Assembly: GCA_965208525.1 (NCBI GenBank)
Contig: OZ242340.1
Coordinates: forward strand, 186,001-250,000
DNA length: 64,000 nt
Source: VXYL01 sp965208525
GTDB taxonomy: Bacteria; Pseudomonadota; Gammaproteobacteria; Pseudomonadales; Azotimanducaceae
Direction of reading: 5' to 3'
Shown: positions 36,158 through 44,090 of the stretch, one piece after another
How positions within the stretch are numbered: the first letter of the stretch is position 1
Layout of the letters: each line of letters begins with the position of its first letter
The notes under the pieces: model-generated
Databases searched by the model: none
Told to the model about the DNA's origin: nothing
What the model saw: the letters and a program-made list of their open reading frames with translations, nothing else
Program-made: the position numbers and the translations under genes

Positions 36158-36349
36158 ATGGCGGACAATGGCTTGGGGCGCGTCTTTGCCGACCCGCCAA
36201 CCGAGTCCGACATTCTCGGCCTGCCGATCAACGGCAGTGGGCACCACCCGCTTCGAACACTTGCCGCCGTCGTGTTCGTGGCGGCGATCTTCGCAATGGC
36301 AGGCGGAGGCGCGGGCTTCGCTTGGTTCGTGCTCGGACTCGTCGGCTGA
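36158..36349 (+). CDS. Small one-TM protein, copy 1 of the VFADPPTESDILG family
   Basis: 63 residues: a conserved polar N-terminus (MADNGLGRVFADPPTESDIL) and a transmembrane C-terminus (TLAAVVFVAAIFAMAGGGAG). Two paralogs lie at 37034-37222 and 38437-38628 on the other strand. It is within a tight gene run with start/stop overlaps on the downstream side. Confidence 0.65.
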   Translation: MADNGLGRVFADPPTESDILGLPINGSGHHPLRTLAAVVFVAAIFAMAGGGAGFAWFVLGLVG

Positions 36350-36531
36350 TGGATGACGAACGCGAGCGCCTAGAGCGCGACTGGTGGGCGACCTTCCGCG
36401 CACGCATGCCCTACGGCTTCGACGTGACGGACGACGACTTTCCGGTGCTCCGGGAGTGCATCGAGCAGCGAAGCCAAGCACCGCTTGACCGCGTGTTGCG
36501 CGAGCGCCACAAAGACGGCAACGTGTACTGA
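36349..36531 (+). CDS. Small acidic protein, unknown
   Basis: 60 residues (MDDERERLERDWWATFRARM). Its ATG overlaps the previous stop (TGATG) and its own stop overlaps the next ATG, so translation is probably coupled with the neighbours. Confidence 0.5.
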   Translation: MDDERERLERDWWATFRARMPYGFDVTDDDFPVLRECIEQRSQAPLDRVLRERHKDGNVY

Positions 36532-36665
36532 TGCCCCCCCCCCCCCCCCCGAACTTCGCACACCAGACCATTTGGACGGGCGACAACCTCGACATCATGC
36601 GCGGGCTGAACAGGGCCAGCGTTGACCTGATCTACCTACCTAGGGGGACGGTGGCAGCGACCTAG
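36531..36665 (+). pseudogene. Truncated DNA methyltransferase start with a C17 tract
   Basis: The ATG at 36531 is followed by 17 consecutive C (36534-36550), then NFAHQTIWTGDNLDIMRGLN and ASVDLIYL. This is the N-terminus of a beta-class-type site-specific DNA methyltransferase, where DPPF should follow. It instead runs into unrelated sequence at about 36640 and stops at 36663. The reading frame through the C-tract is currently open. Confidence 0.65.
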
Positions 36666-36768
36666 ACTCGTTCGTCATACGTGACCTTTACAGTTCGCCC
36701 GGCGGAAATCCGACCAACCGTTAGACTATGTTGGCATAACGTTGGACCGACCAATGAGCCGATCGGCT

Positions 36769-36957
36769 CACTGCTTGCTCAAGTCGTCGTTGAGAAACGT
36801 GACGAAGGCAGGCGCTTCGTTCTGGTTAGCGAACACGATGAGAGCATCGACCGAGCCGGAGTCGGCCTCGATTACAGCGCGGGCAAGATGCAGCGCTGTC
36901 TCTTCATCAGTTTGAGTCCAGTGCCTAGTCTTCGTCTCGGCATTGCGGCATGCGATT
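36769..36957 (-). pseudogene. Possible decayed coding stretch
   Basis: In the gap 36666-37033 one minus frame reads as protein-like (DEETALHLARAVIEADSGSV, ending FVTFLNDDLSKQ) and ends in TGA, but it has no start codon. Nothing else was seen in the gap. Confidence 0.25.
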
Positions 36958-37033
36958 CGTCGGTAACTTGCGATCGATGACTCGAAGCTCTAGATTTGGT
37001 GGCCCTATCCGATCATACGACGTGCCTCCAGCG

Positions 37034-37222
37034 TCACAAGGTGCCCAAGGCGACCACGACGTAGACCACAGTGCCGAACGCGGCTGCCCCACAGGCCGCA
37101 ATGACCGAGTAACCAACTACCCTCCACGCAGGGTGAAGCCCGCTGCTGTCGATAGGGTGCCCGACGATATCCGACTCGGATGGTAGATCGGCAAAGACTT
37201 GCTCGAAGTGTCGGTCACTCAT
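37034..37222 (-). CDS. Small one-TM protein, copy 2 of the VFADPPTESDILG family
   Basis: 62 residues: MSDRHFEQVFADLPSESDIV, then a hydrophobic C-terminus (VIAACGAAAFGTVVYVVVAL). GGGGGAGA precedes the ATG. It diverges from copies 1 and 3 but keeps the same layout. Confidence 0.6.
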   Translation of the reverse strand: MSDRHFEQVFADLPSESDIVGHPIDSSGLHPAWRVVGYSVIAACGAAAFGTVVYVVVALGTL

Positions 37223-37580
37223 GTCTCCCCCGTGAGGCTTAAGCCCTCTAGGTCAAGAGACGCCACGCATTGGGGCCGCGGTCGTGCTTCGGTGCCTTGG
37301 ACTCCAAGCGCCCGCAGTCCTCTGCGTGAGCGAAATAAGCGCAAGCCGTCGGTAGTCATCGTCCAAGTGCTTGTGTAGGCCGAGGCCCGAAGAGCTTGAT
37401 TTGGATGGTTCGTGTGTCCTGCCAATCGTCGGTGAGTGCCTGGCAGACAGCCTCCATCAGCAACTTGCGGCCGAGCGTGGCGAGTGAACCAGAGCACGTT
37501 TTCTGTCGCCGAAAACCGCGCAGCGGGAGACGAAGTTTGATCGCCCGCTGCGCCCCTACCGCCCTGCTGGGCGCGCGAAT
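37223..37580 (-). other. Gap with degraded coding fragments
   Basis: Pieces such as GRKLLMEAVCQALTDDWQDT and DDDYRRLALISLTQRTAGAW are readable in different minus frames over 37230-37500. This suggests a decayed gene that preceded the small TM gene, as in the 38437-39381 arrangement. Confidence 0.3.
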
Positions 37581-37583
37581 TAT

Positions 37584-37640
37584 ATACCTAGCTTGAAGGA
37601 TGCCTCCTCGGTTTGTTCATGGCCGGTTCAAGCTAGGTAT
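37584..37640. repeat. 14-bp perfect inverted repeat with a 29-base spacer
   Basis: ATACCTAGCTTGAA (37584-37597) and TTCAAGCTAGGTAT (37627-37640) are exact inverted repeats in otherwise empty sequence. They lack a T-tract, so this is not a standard terminator. It could be a recombination core or an operator. Confidence 0.6.
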
Positions 37641-37836
37641 GTAAGTCCCTTCCCTAGCCTATACCGGTCCGAGTCGGATTGTTGTCAACACCTCGACTAC
37701 GGCCCATAGCTATATGCCCGCCGTCCTTTAGTCCGAATCGTTCCTTCCGGCGTCTGGTTCCCGGCGCTACAGTCGGCCCCGAGACGCAAGTCTCAGGCGT
37801 GGCGAAAGCCGCTTGATCCATCGAAGGAAGCAGGTC

Positions 37837-38214
37837 ATGAAGATCACCAAGTTTCTCGCGATGGCTCTGGCCGTTGTCGTATGCACGACGACCTCTGCCA
37901 ACACGTTCCTGCCCGGCGCGAAGGCGTCGGCCTACCGCACGGCCTCCCTGCTGCTGCGGGCCTCGAGCGTTGCATTCTCCTGCCCTCACACAACCTGCAT
38001 GATCAGTGCCCTCTCCGAGTACGCGGGCTGCCTGGCCAACGCCCAGACAGCCTACTCCAGCTGCATCGAGACCTGCACGGGCCGATCCCTTCCCCTGAAG
38101 AACGCCTGCGTGCGGAAGTGCTCGAAGGACAACCAGAAGGACGTCGCAAAATGCGAGTCCAACTTCGAGGACGCATCGGACGCGTGCGGCGACCCGCCGG
38201 ACGGGAAGCCATAG
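37837..38214 (+). CDS. Small secreted cysteine-rich protein, unknown
   Basis: 125 residues: signal peptide (MKITKFLAMALAVVVCTTTS) and about ten cysteines in the mature part (CPHTTCMISALSEYAGC, CIETCTG, CVRKCSKD). AGGA precedes the ATG. Probably disulfide-stabilised in the periplasm. No family recognised. The small TM gene at 38244 follows after 29 bases. Confidence 0.6.
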   Translation: MKITKFLAMALAVVVCTTTSANTFLPGAKASAYRTASLLLRASSVAFSCPHTTCMISALSEYAGCLANAQTAYSSCIETCTGRSLPLKNACVRKCSKDNQKDVAKCESNFEDASDACGDPPDGKP

Positions 38215-38243
38215 GCCCAGGTCTGCAAATGGAGGATCAACGA

Positions 38244-38366
38244 ATGACGAAGCGTAAGTGCTACCTGATCGTCGCCGCGCTCTGGCTCTCTGCGGTGATG
38301 ATGTCCTATCCGTGGCTGGTGTTCATCATCTGGTTCGCCGAAGCCGTGTTCGAGCTGGAGTGGTAG
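38244..38366 (+). CDS. Very small membrane protein
   Basis: 40 residues, nearly all one helix (LIVAALWLSAVMMSYPWLVF and on to FELEW). GGAGG lies 8 bases before the ATG. A good terminator hairpin follows. Confidence 0.55.
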   Translation: MTKRKCYLIVAALWLSAVMMSYPWLVFIIWFAEAVFELEW

Positions 38367-38382
38367 ATATTTCCCCCCCTCT

Positions 38383-38402
38383 GGGGCGGCTTCGGCCGCC
38401 CC
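38383..38402. terminator. Hairpin with UUCG loop between convergent genes
   Basis: GGGGCGGC TTCG GCCGCCCC is a perfect 8-bp stem with a stable tetraloop. It may serve both strands. Confidence 0.6.
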
Positions 38403-38404
38403 GA

Positions 38405-38425
38405 AATTCGCCAAGTTGGCGAATT
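38405..38425. repeat. Palindrome AATTCGCCAAGTTGGCGAATT
   Basis: It has 10-base perfect arms around one central G, just beyond the stop of the minus gene at 38437. The same core (TCGCCAACTTGGCGA) lies at about 48804-48822. Confidence 0.6.
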
Positions 38426-38436
38426 CGGAGTCCGAA

Positions 38437-39381
38437 TCAGATCAGGCCTAATGCGAACGCCACAAAAGCCAGCGTTCCGATGGCGCCGGCAGCACAAGCC
38501 GAGAGAAGCACTGCGCCGATGAACTTCAAGACCTGATGGTTCCCGTTCCCGTTGATGGGAAGTCCGAGAATGTCCGACTCTGTAGGAGGGTCGGCAAAGA
38601 CCCGTCCCAAGCGGCCGTTGTCGCTCATCCTGTCCTCCTCCCCGAGATTCCTTAGTCCGTACCTTTCGGCCACCCGTGCGGCATGATCGCGAACGTTGGC
38701 ATTGTCGCACTGAGCCCACTGGTCGAGCAGCGTCGCGTAGTCACAGGAGACGAACTCGACCTCGTCTCCCTCGACCACGCTGGCGAAGCTGGCGATCTCC
38801 ATTCTATGGCGCGCCTTCGCCCTTTCGTCTACCGGCCTGCCGGATGCCCATTCATCGGGCTCCGCGTACAGGTAGAACAGGATCGGCGTCAGGCCGTTGG
38901 CCTGCGTGCGCAGCGCCAGTGCGTGCTTGAACAGTTGTGTGGCATCCAGGTAGAGGTACGCGTCGTCCAGCGCGTCCCTGACGCTCTGGTAGCCCCTCAT
39001 GCGGTCACCCCAAACCTGACGCCAGTAGGCTCGGCTGATCTGCGTCTTGCGGAACGGCTCGTAGCGCTTGGACTCGATCCCGATGAACGCGGTCGGGGTC
39101 GTGACGACGGCATCGAGCCAAGGGTGCATGCCGCCGCGCCACGGCAGCCGGAGGTTCTTTTCGAGCATCAAGGACCGGGCCGGCCACTCTTGCGCTTCGC
39201 AGCCAGGAAGGGGAGGAAGGTCTTGCAGGCGGCGCATGAACCAGCCAAGCGCATTTGCGGCGAGCGCGGCAGACGACTGGGGATTGTCGAACTTGCCGCT
39301 TCCGATCTCGTCGCCGGGTGCTGCTTCGTATGCCCGCGTTACGTCGTCGGCGGGGACGCCCGGGAGAAATCTGTTGTCCAT
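38437..39381 (-). CDS. PD-(D/E)XK nuclease-like protein fused in frame to a small TM protein (family copy 3)
   Basis: 314 residues. The N-terminal 250 hold a possible PD-(D/E)XK core: HPWLDAVV (Asp), then AFIGIESKRYEPF (E-x-K), with conserved-looking WRQVWGDRMRGYQSVRDAL and NGLTPILFYLYAEPDEW after it. Some restriction-endonuclease-like families have this layout. From residue 252 the frame continues into MSDNGRLGRVFADPPTESDI and a TM helix, the third copy of the small TM family. GGGAGGAGG lies just before that internal ATG (38628), so the 63-residue part may also be made alone. Either a lost stop codon or a real fusion. Confidence 0.55.
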   Translation of the reverse strand: MDNRFLPGVPADDVTRAYEAAPGDEIGSGKFDNPQSSAALAANALGWFMRRLQDLPPLPGCEAQEWPARSLMLEKNLRLPWRGGMHPWLDAVVTTPTAFIGIESKRYEPFRKTQISRAYWRQVWGDRMRGYQSVRDALDDAYLYLDATQLFKHALALRTQANGLTPILFYLYAEPDEWASGRPVDERAKARHRMEIASFASVVEGDEVEFVSCDYATLLDQWAQCDNANVRDHAARVAERYGLRNLGEEDRMSDNGRLGRVFADPPTESDILGLPINGNGNHQVLKFIGAVLLSACAAGAIGTLAFVAFALGLI

Positions 39382-39549
39382 GGGCCGAAACTAGCCCAAA
39401 AGTGCTATGCTAGCAATCGTCTGAAACGGATCGGCTTCCGAATCCGAGCACGGTGAAGCCGACTGGCAGCCAACGGCGATAGCTATCTCGATACGGCTAC
39501 CGGCCATGTCTACACCAAGACATCGGGGTCGTGGGACCGCGCCGGCAGC

Positions 39550-39981
39550 CTAAATCGGTAGGAAGTGCACGTATCCGTCGGCGCCGTCTTTGCCGCCATC
39601 GGGGCCGAGTCCTCCTGCTCCGATAGCCACGTCGATCTTGTCGCCGGGCCTCATGCCGTGGAGCGTTACAGGAACAACCTCGCCTCGATTTCCGGGCTTG
39701 CCTCTTGTCCCAACAGCTTGATGGATAAGGCCATGTCCACCATCGCCTCCGGCTCCTCCTTGCGCCAGAACAATCTCCCCGTCAACGATGATCCGAGTGC
39801 TTCGGCCGCTCATGCCTCCGGAGCCTCCTAGGGCATTCGAGCCTTCTCCCCTTAAGGAACCTTGACCGTCGCCTCCGGCCGACCCTGATCCCCCTACAAG
39901 AATCGCCAGCCCCTGGGCAGCATCCCAAGGCCAGGTAAAGCTCCTAGATTCCGTAACGACGATACCCTTCTCAGCTTTCAT
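39550..39981 (-). CDS. Glycine-rich protein, unknown
   Basis: 143 residues; glycine-rich middle (ILVGGSGSAGGDGQGSLRGE) and a recognisable ending GDKIDVAIGAGGLGPDGGKD, GYVHFLPI, as in glycine-rich tail-associated or surface proteins. It is 26 bases downstream of the 40008-40277 gene on the same strand. Confidence 0.5.
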   Translation of the reverse strand: MKAEKGIVVTESRSFTWPWDAAQGLAILVGGSGSAGGDGQGSLRGEGSNALGGSGGMSGRSTRIIVDGEIVLAQGGAGGDGGHGLIHQAVGTRGKPGNRGEVVPVTLHGMRPGDKIDVAIGAGGLGPDGGKDGADGYVHFLPI

Positions 39982-40007
39982 CGCGCTACCACCTGTCGTC
40001 GTCGCGG

Positions 40008-40277
40008 CTAATTCCGTTGGTAGTTCACGGAGTGTTCGTCTACCTGTTGCTGGATCAGAGGGCAGACTTGTGACTCTATGTAAGCCGCAAGCCTTTCGAG
40101 CGCTTCGCGCTTGAGTTCACGAGGGTCAACCGGCCCGGGCCTGACCGGGAAATTGAGCCCGATGTCGAACGTAACTCCCGCATCGACACTATCGTCGACG
40201 CTGACCGAGAGCTCGAATAAATCCCCGCTCTGTAACGTGCGTACGGTCCCGGTAACGTTGACACTTCGATCAGACAT
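40008..40277 (-). CDS. Small acidic protein, unknown
   Basis: 89 residues (MSDRSVNVTGTVRTLQSGDL, later DPRELKREALERLAAYIESQ). Its ATG overlaps the end of the upstream basic ORF by 8 bases. Operon-like with the glycine-rich gene. Confidence 0.5.
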   Translation of the reverse strand: MSDRSVNVTGTVRTLQSGDLFELSVSVDDSVDAGVTFDIGLNFPVRPGPVDPRELKREALERLAAYIESQVCPLIQQQVDEHSVNYQRN

Positions 40278-40398
40278 AGCTAGCCCGCCCGTTCTGGATC
40301 CGATTCCGAATTACTTCTGACTCTTGCTTGGCTCGGGCAAGCCTGCGCTTCCGCCGCCGTCGAGCTTCGGGGTCGGACTTCCGCGACTGTGCAGCCAT
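40270..40398 (-). CDS. Very small basic protein
   Basis: 42 residues, MAAQSRKSDPEARRRRKRRL and on. GGAGA precedes the ATG. The coding and upstream region is duplicated, frameshifted, at about 45650-45770. Confidence 0.45.
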   Translation of the reverse strand: MAAQSRKSDPEARRRRKRRLARAKQESEVIRNRIQNGRASYV

Positions 40399-40594
40399 GC
40401 ACGATCTCCTTGCGTCCGGTTGGGCGCAGGAGGCTTGCGTGCGGTGGGAGCGTCGGATAGGCTTGTCCGACGTTCGCGCCTCGGCTGTCAACCTCTTGCG
40501 CTGAACGAGAAGGGCGGTGTGAGACTTGGGGTCTCTGCCGCCCTTCGCCTATGTGGGGCTAGACTCTTGCACGAGTCTCGGAGCGGGCCAAGCG

Positions 40595-41419
40595 TTAATC
40601 GGGCGTGACGGCTTCCAGACCCGGCTGCCCTTCACTGCTTTCAAGAGGTGCCGAGAGCAGAATCTCGTCCGAAAAATGGTCTCGGATCCTCGCTGCGTTG
40701 TAGGGCTTGAGCCAGTCGACGGACAGGTTCCCTCCCTGCTCGGTGTCCACCATGAGGTCCAGCCGGTTGTCGTAGTCGCCGAAGTGACTTCGGTTCTTCT
40801 CGTCCGTGTTCGTGTTGGGATGGTGGAGGCCAAAGCAGTGACCTAGCTCGTGCGCGATGGTGTGAACCCACGGAACCGACCAGACCGCGCAGCTCGTCGT
40901 CGACCAGTGCAGGCTCCCGGGATGGAACCCGCTCCAGCTCCACCACTTGTTCGTGCCGTGCAGGATGTAGCCGACCCACTCGAATGACGGGTGGTCCGGG
41001 AACAGGAGAACCCCCAGGATCACCGAGCCCTGATTCCCAGAAGACTTCCTGCTGTATCCGAGGTCGACCATCATCTGGCTGCGGACTTCAAAGCCGGTTC
41101 GATCAGCGCAGCGAAGGGCCGGATTGCTGGCAGGAGACAGTGTGCAATGTAGGGTTTCTGCGCCGAGGTTCGATACCCGAAGGTCGTACTTCGAGGCATC
41201 GACGCCGAGCAGCGCCATGGCTTCGTGGACCGCGGCCATCGCCTTCGCAAGGGCGTCGGGCCCGGGAACGGCATAGTCCCAGTCGGCCTGGCCTGCGTCG
41301 GACGAGTGATCGTAGACTTCCACTTCAACGTAGAACGGCAGCACCTCGATCAGGAGTCGGTCCTGAGCAGATGCCTGGAAGGCGAGGAAAAGGACGAAGA
41401 CGGCGGATAATTTGTGCAT
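40595..41419 (-). CDS. Secreted zinc metallopeptidase (HExxHxxGxxH)
   Basis: 274 residues: signal peptide (MHKLSAVFVLFLAFQASA), then HTIAHELGHCFGLHH, the metzincin zinc motif HExxHxxGxxH, at about residue 190, and a following DLMVDTEQGG segment where the Met-turn would be. Likely a secreted protease. GGGGG lies before the ATG at 41419. It is the first of two zincins in the island (see 47263). Confidence 0.75.
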   Translation of the reverse strand: MHKLSAVFVLFLAFQASAQDRLLIEVLPFYVEVEVYDHSSDAGQADWDYAVPGPDALAKAMAAVHEAMALLGVDASKYDLRVSNLGAETLHCTLSPASNPALRCADRTGFEVRSQMMVDLGYSRKSSGNQGSVILGVLLFPDHPSFEWVGYILHGTNKWWSWSGFHPGSLHWSTTSCAVWSVPWVHTIAHELGHCFGLHHPNTNTDEKNRSHFGDYDNRLDLMVDTEQGGNLSVDWLKPYNAARIRDHFSDEILLSAPLESSEGQPGLEAVTPD

Positions 41420-41433
41420 GACTTGCCCCCGAG

Positions 41434-41777
41434 CTATCTGTTGTCGGTGATCTGTCCCATGAGGGCGACGTAGTGCAATGCACTGTCGTAGTCCTCGGCT
41501 GCCATGCTGCGGACGATGGATCGGCAATAGGCTGAGACCAGCCAAATCTCTCCGGCCCTTCGCTCGGTCGCGACCGCCTTCGTGGGACGGTCGGGCATGT
41601 CGATGGCCGAGCCGATGTCCGCTGCCTTGGACAGCACCACGGCGGCGGTGTCCCAGTGGAGAACCACAGAGGCTTCCGGCGCTTTTGCCCCACGAAAGGC
41701 TGTTGCATGGTAACCGGTGACCCGACCACGAAGGTCGAGTGGTTCTCAAGGGACTCGCCCGCCTTACATACCCACAA
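41434..41777 (-). pseudogene. Small protein gene with one frameshift
   Basis: The frames MWVCKAGESLENHSTFVVGS to PVTMQQPFVG and AKAPEASVVLHWDTAAVVLS to ALHYVALMGQITDNR join naturally if one G is restored in the run near 41690. The second half alone (from 41667) could also be translated from a GTG. Unknown function; it ends 15 bases before the metallopeptidase start. Confidence 0.4.
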
Positions 41778-41802
41778 TGCCGACAGGTGTCAACAGCCGG
41801 GT

Positions 41803-41845
41803 GCTGGACAGGAACCGCCAGCCGAAGATAATTGAACCTCGCCAT
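41803..41845. repeat. Leader repeat, copy 1
   Basis: GCTGGACAGGAACCGCCAGC followed by CGAAGATAATTGAACCTCGC and CAT. It recurs at 42254-42296 with 7 or so differences. Both copies lie just before plus-strand small genes. Confidence 0.6.
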
Positions 41846-41874
41846 AAAGCACGAAAACTCGGGGGGGCCTCCTC

Positions 41875-42225
41875 ATGGACGCTAGTTCATGGCTCGCGCT
41901 GACTGTGGGCGTGCTGGTACTGCTGCCGCCGCTGTGGCTAGTGGCGCGGCCACGCAGTGGTGACAGCAAGGGGTTGGCGACAGGGAAGCGGATGCTTGCG
42001 GCGGTCGCGGTTGCGGTGTTTGCCGGGGCGGCGGGCTTCTACGCGGCAGTACTGGCGATGACAAACGCTGATGGCGTGCCACGGGCGTGTGCGCAAAACA
42101 TCGAGCAATCCTGTCGGGCGGAGATGCTGGCTGTCGTGCCGTGGGCGGAACGGCAAGAACGATTGGGCGTCGAAGCCGAGGCGCACGTGGCCTTTCAACG
42201 GTGCATCTTTAGGGGAGTCCAATAG
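41875..42225 (+). CDS. Two-TM small membrane protein, unknown
   Basis: 116 residues with hydrophobic segments WLALTVGVLVLLPPLWLVA and MLAAVAVAVFAGAAGFYAA, then a cysteine-containing soluble tail (ACAQNIEQSCRAEMLAVVPW). Not recognised. Confidence 0.5.
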   Translation: MDASSWLALTVGVLVLLPPLWLVARPRSGDSKGLATGKRMLAAVAVAVFAGAAGFYAAVLAMTNADGVPRACAQNIEQSCRAEMLAVVPWAERQERLGVEAEAHVAFQRCIFRGVQ

Positions 42226-42253
42226 CCCTCGTTTAAATCTAGGGCGCTACCGC

Positions 42254-42296
42254 GCTGGACAGGAGCCTCTAGCCGAAGATAATTGAGTCTCGCCAT
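42254..42296. repeat. Leader repeat, copy 2
   Basis: GCTGGACAGGAGCCTCTAGC, then CGAAGATAATTGAGTCTCGC and CAT. See copy 1 at 41803. Confidence 0.6.
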
Positions 42297-42603
42297 GCGC
42301 GAGACTCCCCGAATGGAACGCAAGCTGGTCTTCACGCCGAAGGACGTGGTACGCCTTCGTGTGACGAGCCGCGCCTGCGGCGTTGCTTCCGTCTGGACGA
42401 TTCCGCCCAAGGCGAAGCCAAGGGGAAACGAAGCGCAGGTCGCACCTACGGTGCCGAACAACTGCCCGCACTGCGAGCAGGTCTGGAGCGAAGGCTCGGA
42501 GAATCCGCCCGACGCCTTGCACAAGGCGCTGGCCGTCTTCGAGAACAGGTCGGAATCAACGCATTACCAGGTCGCCCTTGAAGTCGATGCCGAAGAGGAT
42601 TGA
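42295..42603 (+). CDS. Small protein with CGVASVWT-type zinc-ribbon-like motif, copy 1
   Basis: 102 residues. The core VTSRACGVASVWTIPP, then NNCPHCEQVW, resembles a split zinc ribbon, but the first cysteine is serine here. A paralog is at 52867 (VTCRTCGVASVWTVP). Start at 42295 or 42313. Confidence 0.45.
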   Translation: MRETPRMERKLVFTPKDVVRLRVTSRACGVASVWTIPPKAKPRGNEAQVAPTVPNNCPHCEQVWSEGSENPPDALHKALAVFENRSESTHYQVALEVDAEED

Positions 42604-42644
42604 TGCGTGGCGTCAAGGCAAGATTATAATCCCCCTCAGAAACA

Positions 42645-43022
42645 CTATCGCCGCATCAGCGGGACGAGTTGCGAGCCCAGGAAGATCGACGGCAGCGCAA
42701 CCCCGACTGCATATACGCCCGTGATCAACACGAGCAGTCCGGCACCGGGAATGGTCAGCCACGGGAAGGCGGCGACCCAGGGATTGGACACGTCCACCAA
42801 TTCCCCGAGGACCGCCTTGCCGCTGATGCTGGGCACGCCGTCGTAGCGATCCGACAGTTCGGTCGCGACGGCCCCACCCGCGAAGCACAGGGCCGCCGTT
42901 GCCGTCACGAGGCCCGCGCCTTCGCCCGCAAGGACGGCGAGGGTAACGAGAACGACGGCATCGACGGCAATGCCGAGCAGGGCCGTGCGCTCGAAGGGCT
43001 CGATCTTCTGTTGGCGATCCAT
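42645..43022 (-). CDS. Small polytopic membrane protein, unknown
   Basis: 125 residues with about four hydrophobic stretches (LLGIAVDAVVLVTLAVLAG, GLVTATAALCFAGGAVATEL, IPGAGLLVLITGVYAVGVAL). The ATG at 43022 is the first good start. Not recognised. Confidence 0.5.
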   Translation of the reverse strand: MDRQQKIEPFERTALLGIAVDAVVLVTLAVLAGEGAGLVTATAALCFAGGAVATELSDRYDGVPSISGKAVLGELVDVSNPWVAAFPWLTIPGAGLLVLITGVYAVGVALPSIFLGSQLVPLMRR

Positions 43023-43158
43023 GATGGCGTCAGCAGAGCTGCGTGACGGCTGACGCGCCGATCGTTCCGCCGAGGCCGCCGTATCTGGCGCCGACCCTGC
43101 GGTCCAGCACCGCAATGAGTGCGATCACCGGCGTCGGTTCCGCATGTCGCCCAGCAGG

Positions 43159-43272
43159 CTAGGTGAACAGCACCGAAATGAACATCCCGAAGACCCCCAT
43201 GGCAATCCCGAAGGTCCCAGAAATGATTGCGATCTCGCGGTACAGCTCGTACCGCTCCTCTTTCGTTCGCAT
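43159..43272 (-). CDS. Very small membrane protein
   Basis: 37 residues (MRTKEERYELYREIAIISGT, then a helix FGIAMGVFGMFISVLF). It starts directly after the stop of the decayed gene upstream (TGACATG). Confidence 0.45.
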   Translation of the reverse strand: MRTKEERYELYREIAIISGTFGIAMGVFGMFISVLFT

Positions 43273-43273
43273 G

Positions 43274-43470
43274 TCAGCAAGCCCCCGCCGCTGCGGCAAT
43301 CCCAGAGGCAACCGAAACCACTCCGGCGATGCCAGCCGTGATCCCGAGGGCGACTCCAACCCGGTGCGCCGACGCCCGTGGCGCCCACCGCAGAGGCCGC
43401 GATGCCTACGAACGTGCCTACATCCCGGCAGCCAGCGAGAGTCCGCCACAAAACGAGTGAACGATGTTGA
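43274..43470 (-). pseudogene. Decayed glycine/alanine-rich small membrane protein
   Basis: Three frames chain together: MFNIVHSFCGGLSLAAG, then VGTFVGIAASAVGATGVGA, then VGVALGITAGIAGVVSVASG with ending IAAAAGAC and TGA. Two single-base shifts separate them. Confidence 0.4.
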
Positions 43471-43685
43471 ACATGTTTTGGTGTCCTTATGCTTGATTGG
43501 TAGGCGCGAAACTGACGCAACGCGCCCGACACATCCTGACCGGGAGAACTCCAACAATCAAACGGCTGTTTGTCAGTGTTAACACGGCCGCGCGGCATCT
43601 TTCGCAGGGCCTTGCGGTTGAAGTTTCGCGCGCCTGTAGTAAAGGAACAAAAGGGCTGCTCTACAGGACATACACCCACGCGGCG

Positions 43686-43787
43686 TCAACTGAAGAACAC
43701 CCACGTCATCATGCCGACCATGACGGCAATCGCCACCAATACGACAAGCTGAGCTACGGCGACTCGATGCAAGCGCTGGTCTTCCAT
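43686..43787 (-). CDS. 33-residue membrane peptide, paralog of the one at 61455
   Basis: MEDQRLHRVAVAQLVVLVAI then VMVGMMTWVFFS. The core HR(V/I)AVAQLVVLVAIA is shared with the gene at 61455-61574, a passenger of the IS1595-type transposon. The open frame and shared sequence support a real gene. Confidence 0.5.
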   Translation of the reverse strand: MEDQRLHRVAVAQLVVLVAIAVMVGMMTWVFFS

Positions 43788-44090
43788 CACTTATGCTCCA
43801 ACATAGCCAAACGAGAACCATACTCCCGCATGGCGGAAGCCACAAACACCCCCTGATTCCCCGATAAGTCTTGGCGGGAGTGCCTTGGTGGCGGCTTGGG
43901 CGGATTTTGCGTGCGGCCGGAAGGCTTGTTGGTGGGTGGGTGCGTGGGTCGGTCGGTTTGGCGGCGTGCCGCGGCGGGGATGGGGGCCCGCGGAGTGCGC
44001 CCCCGACGAGCGGCGCGGAGACGGGTCTCCCCCCGCGTGTGGGCGAGGTGTGCGGGAAACGGGGGCAGGTCGCGGCGGGCGGCGGCGCGC
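43788..44090. other. GC-rich low-complexity gap
   Basis: Runs such as GGTTGGTGGGTGGGTGCGTG and CGGCGGGCGGCGGCGCG. No gene recognised. Confidence 0.3.
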
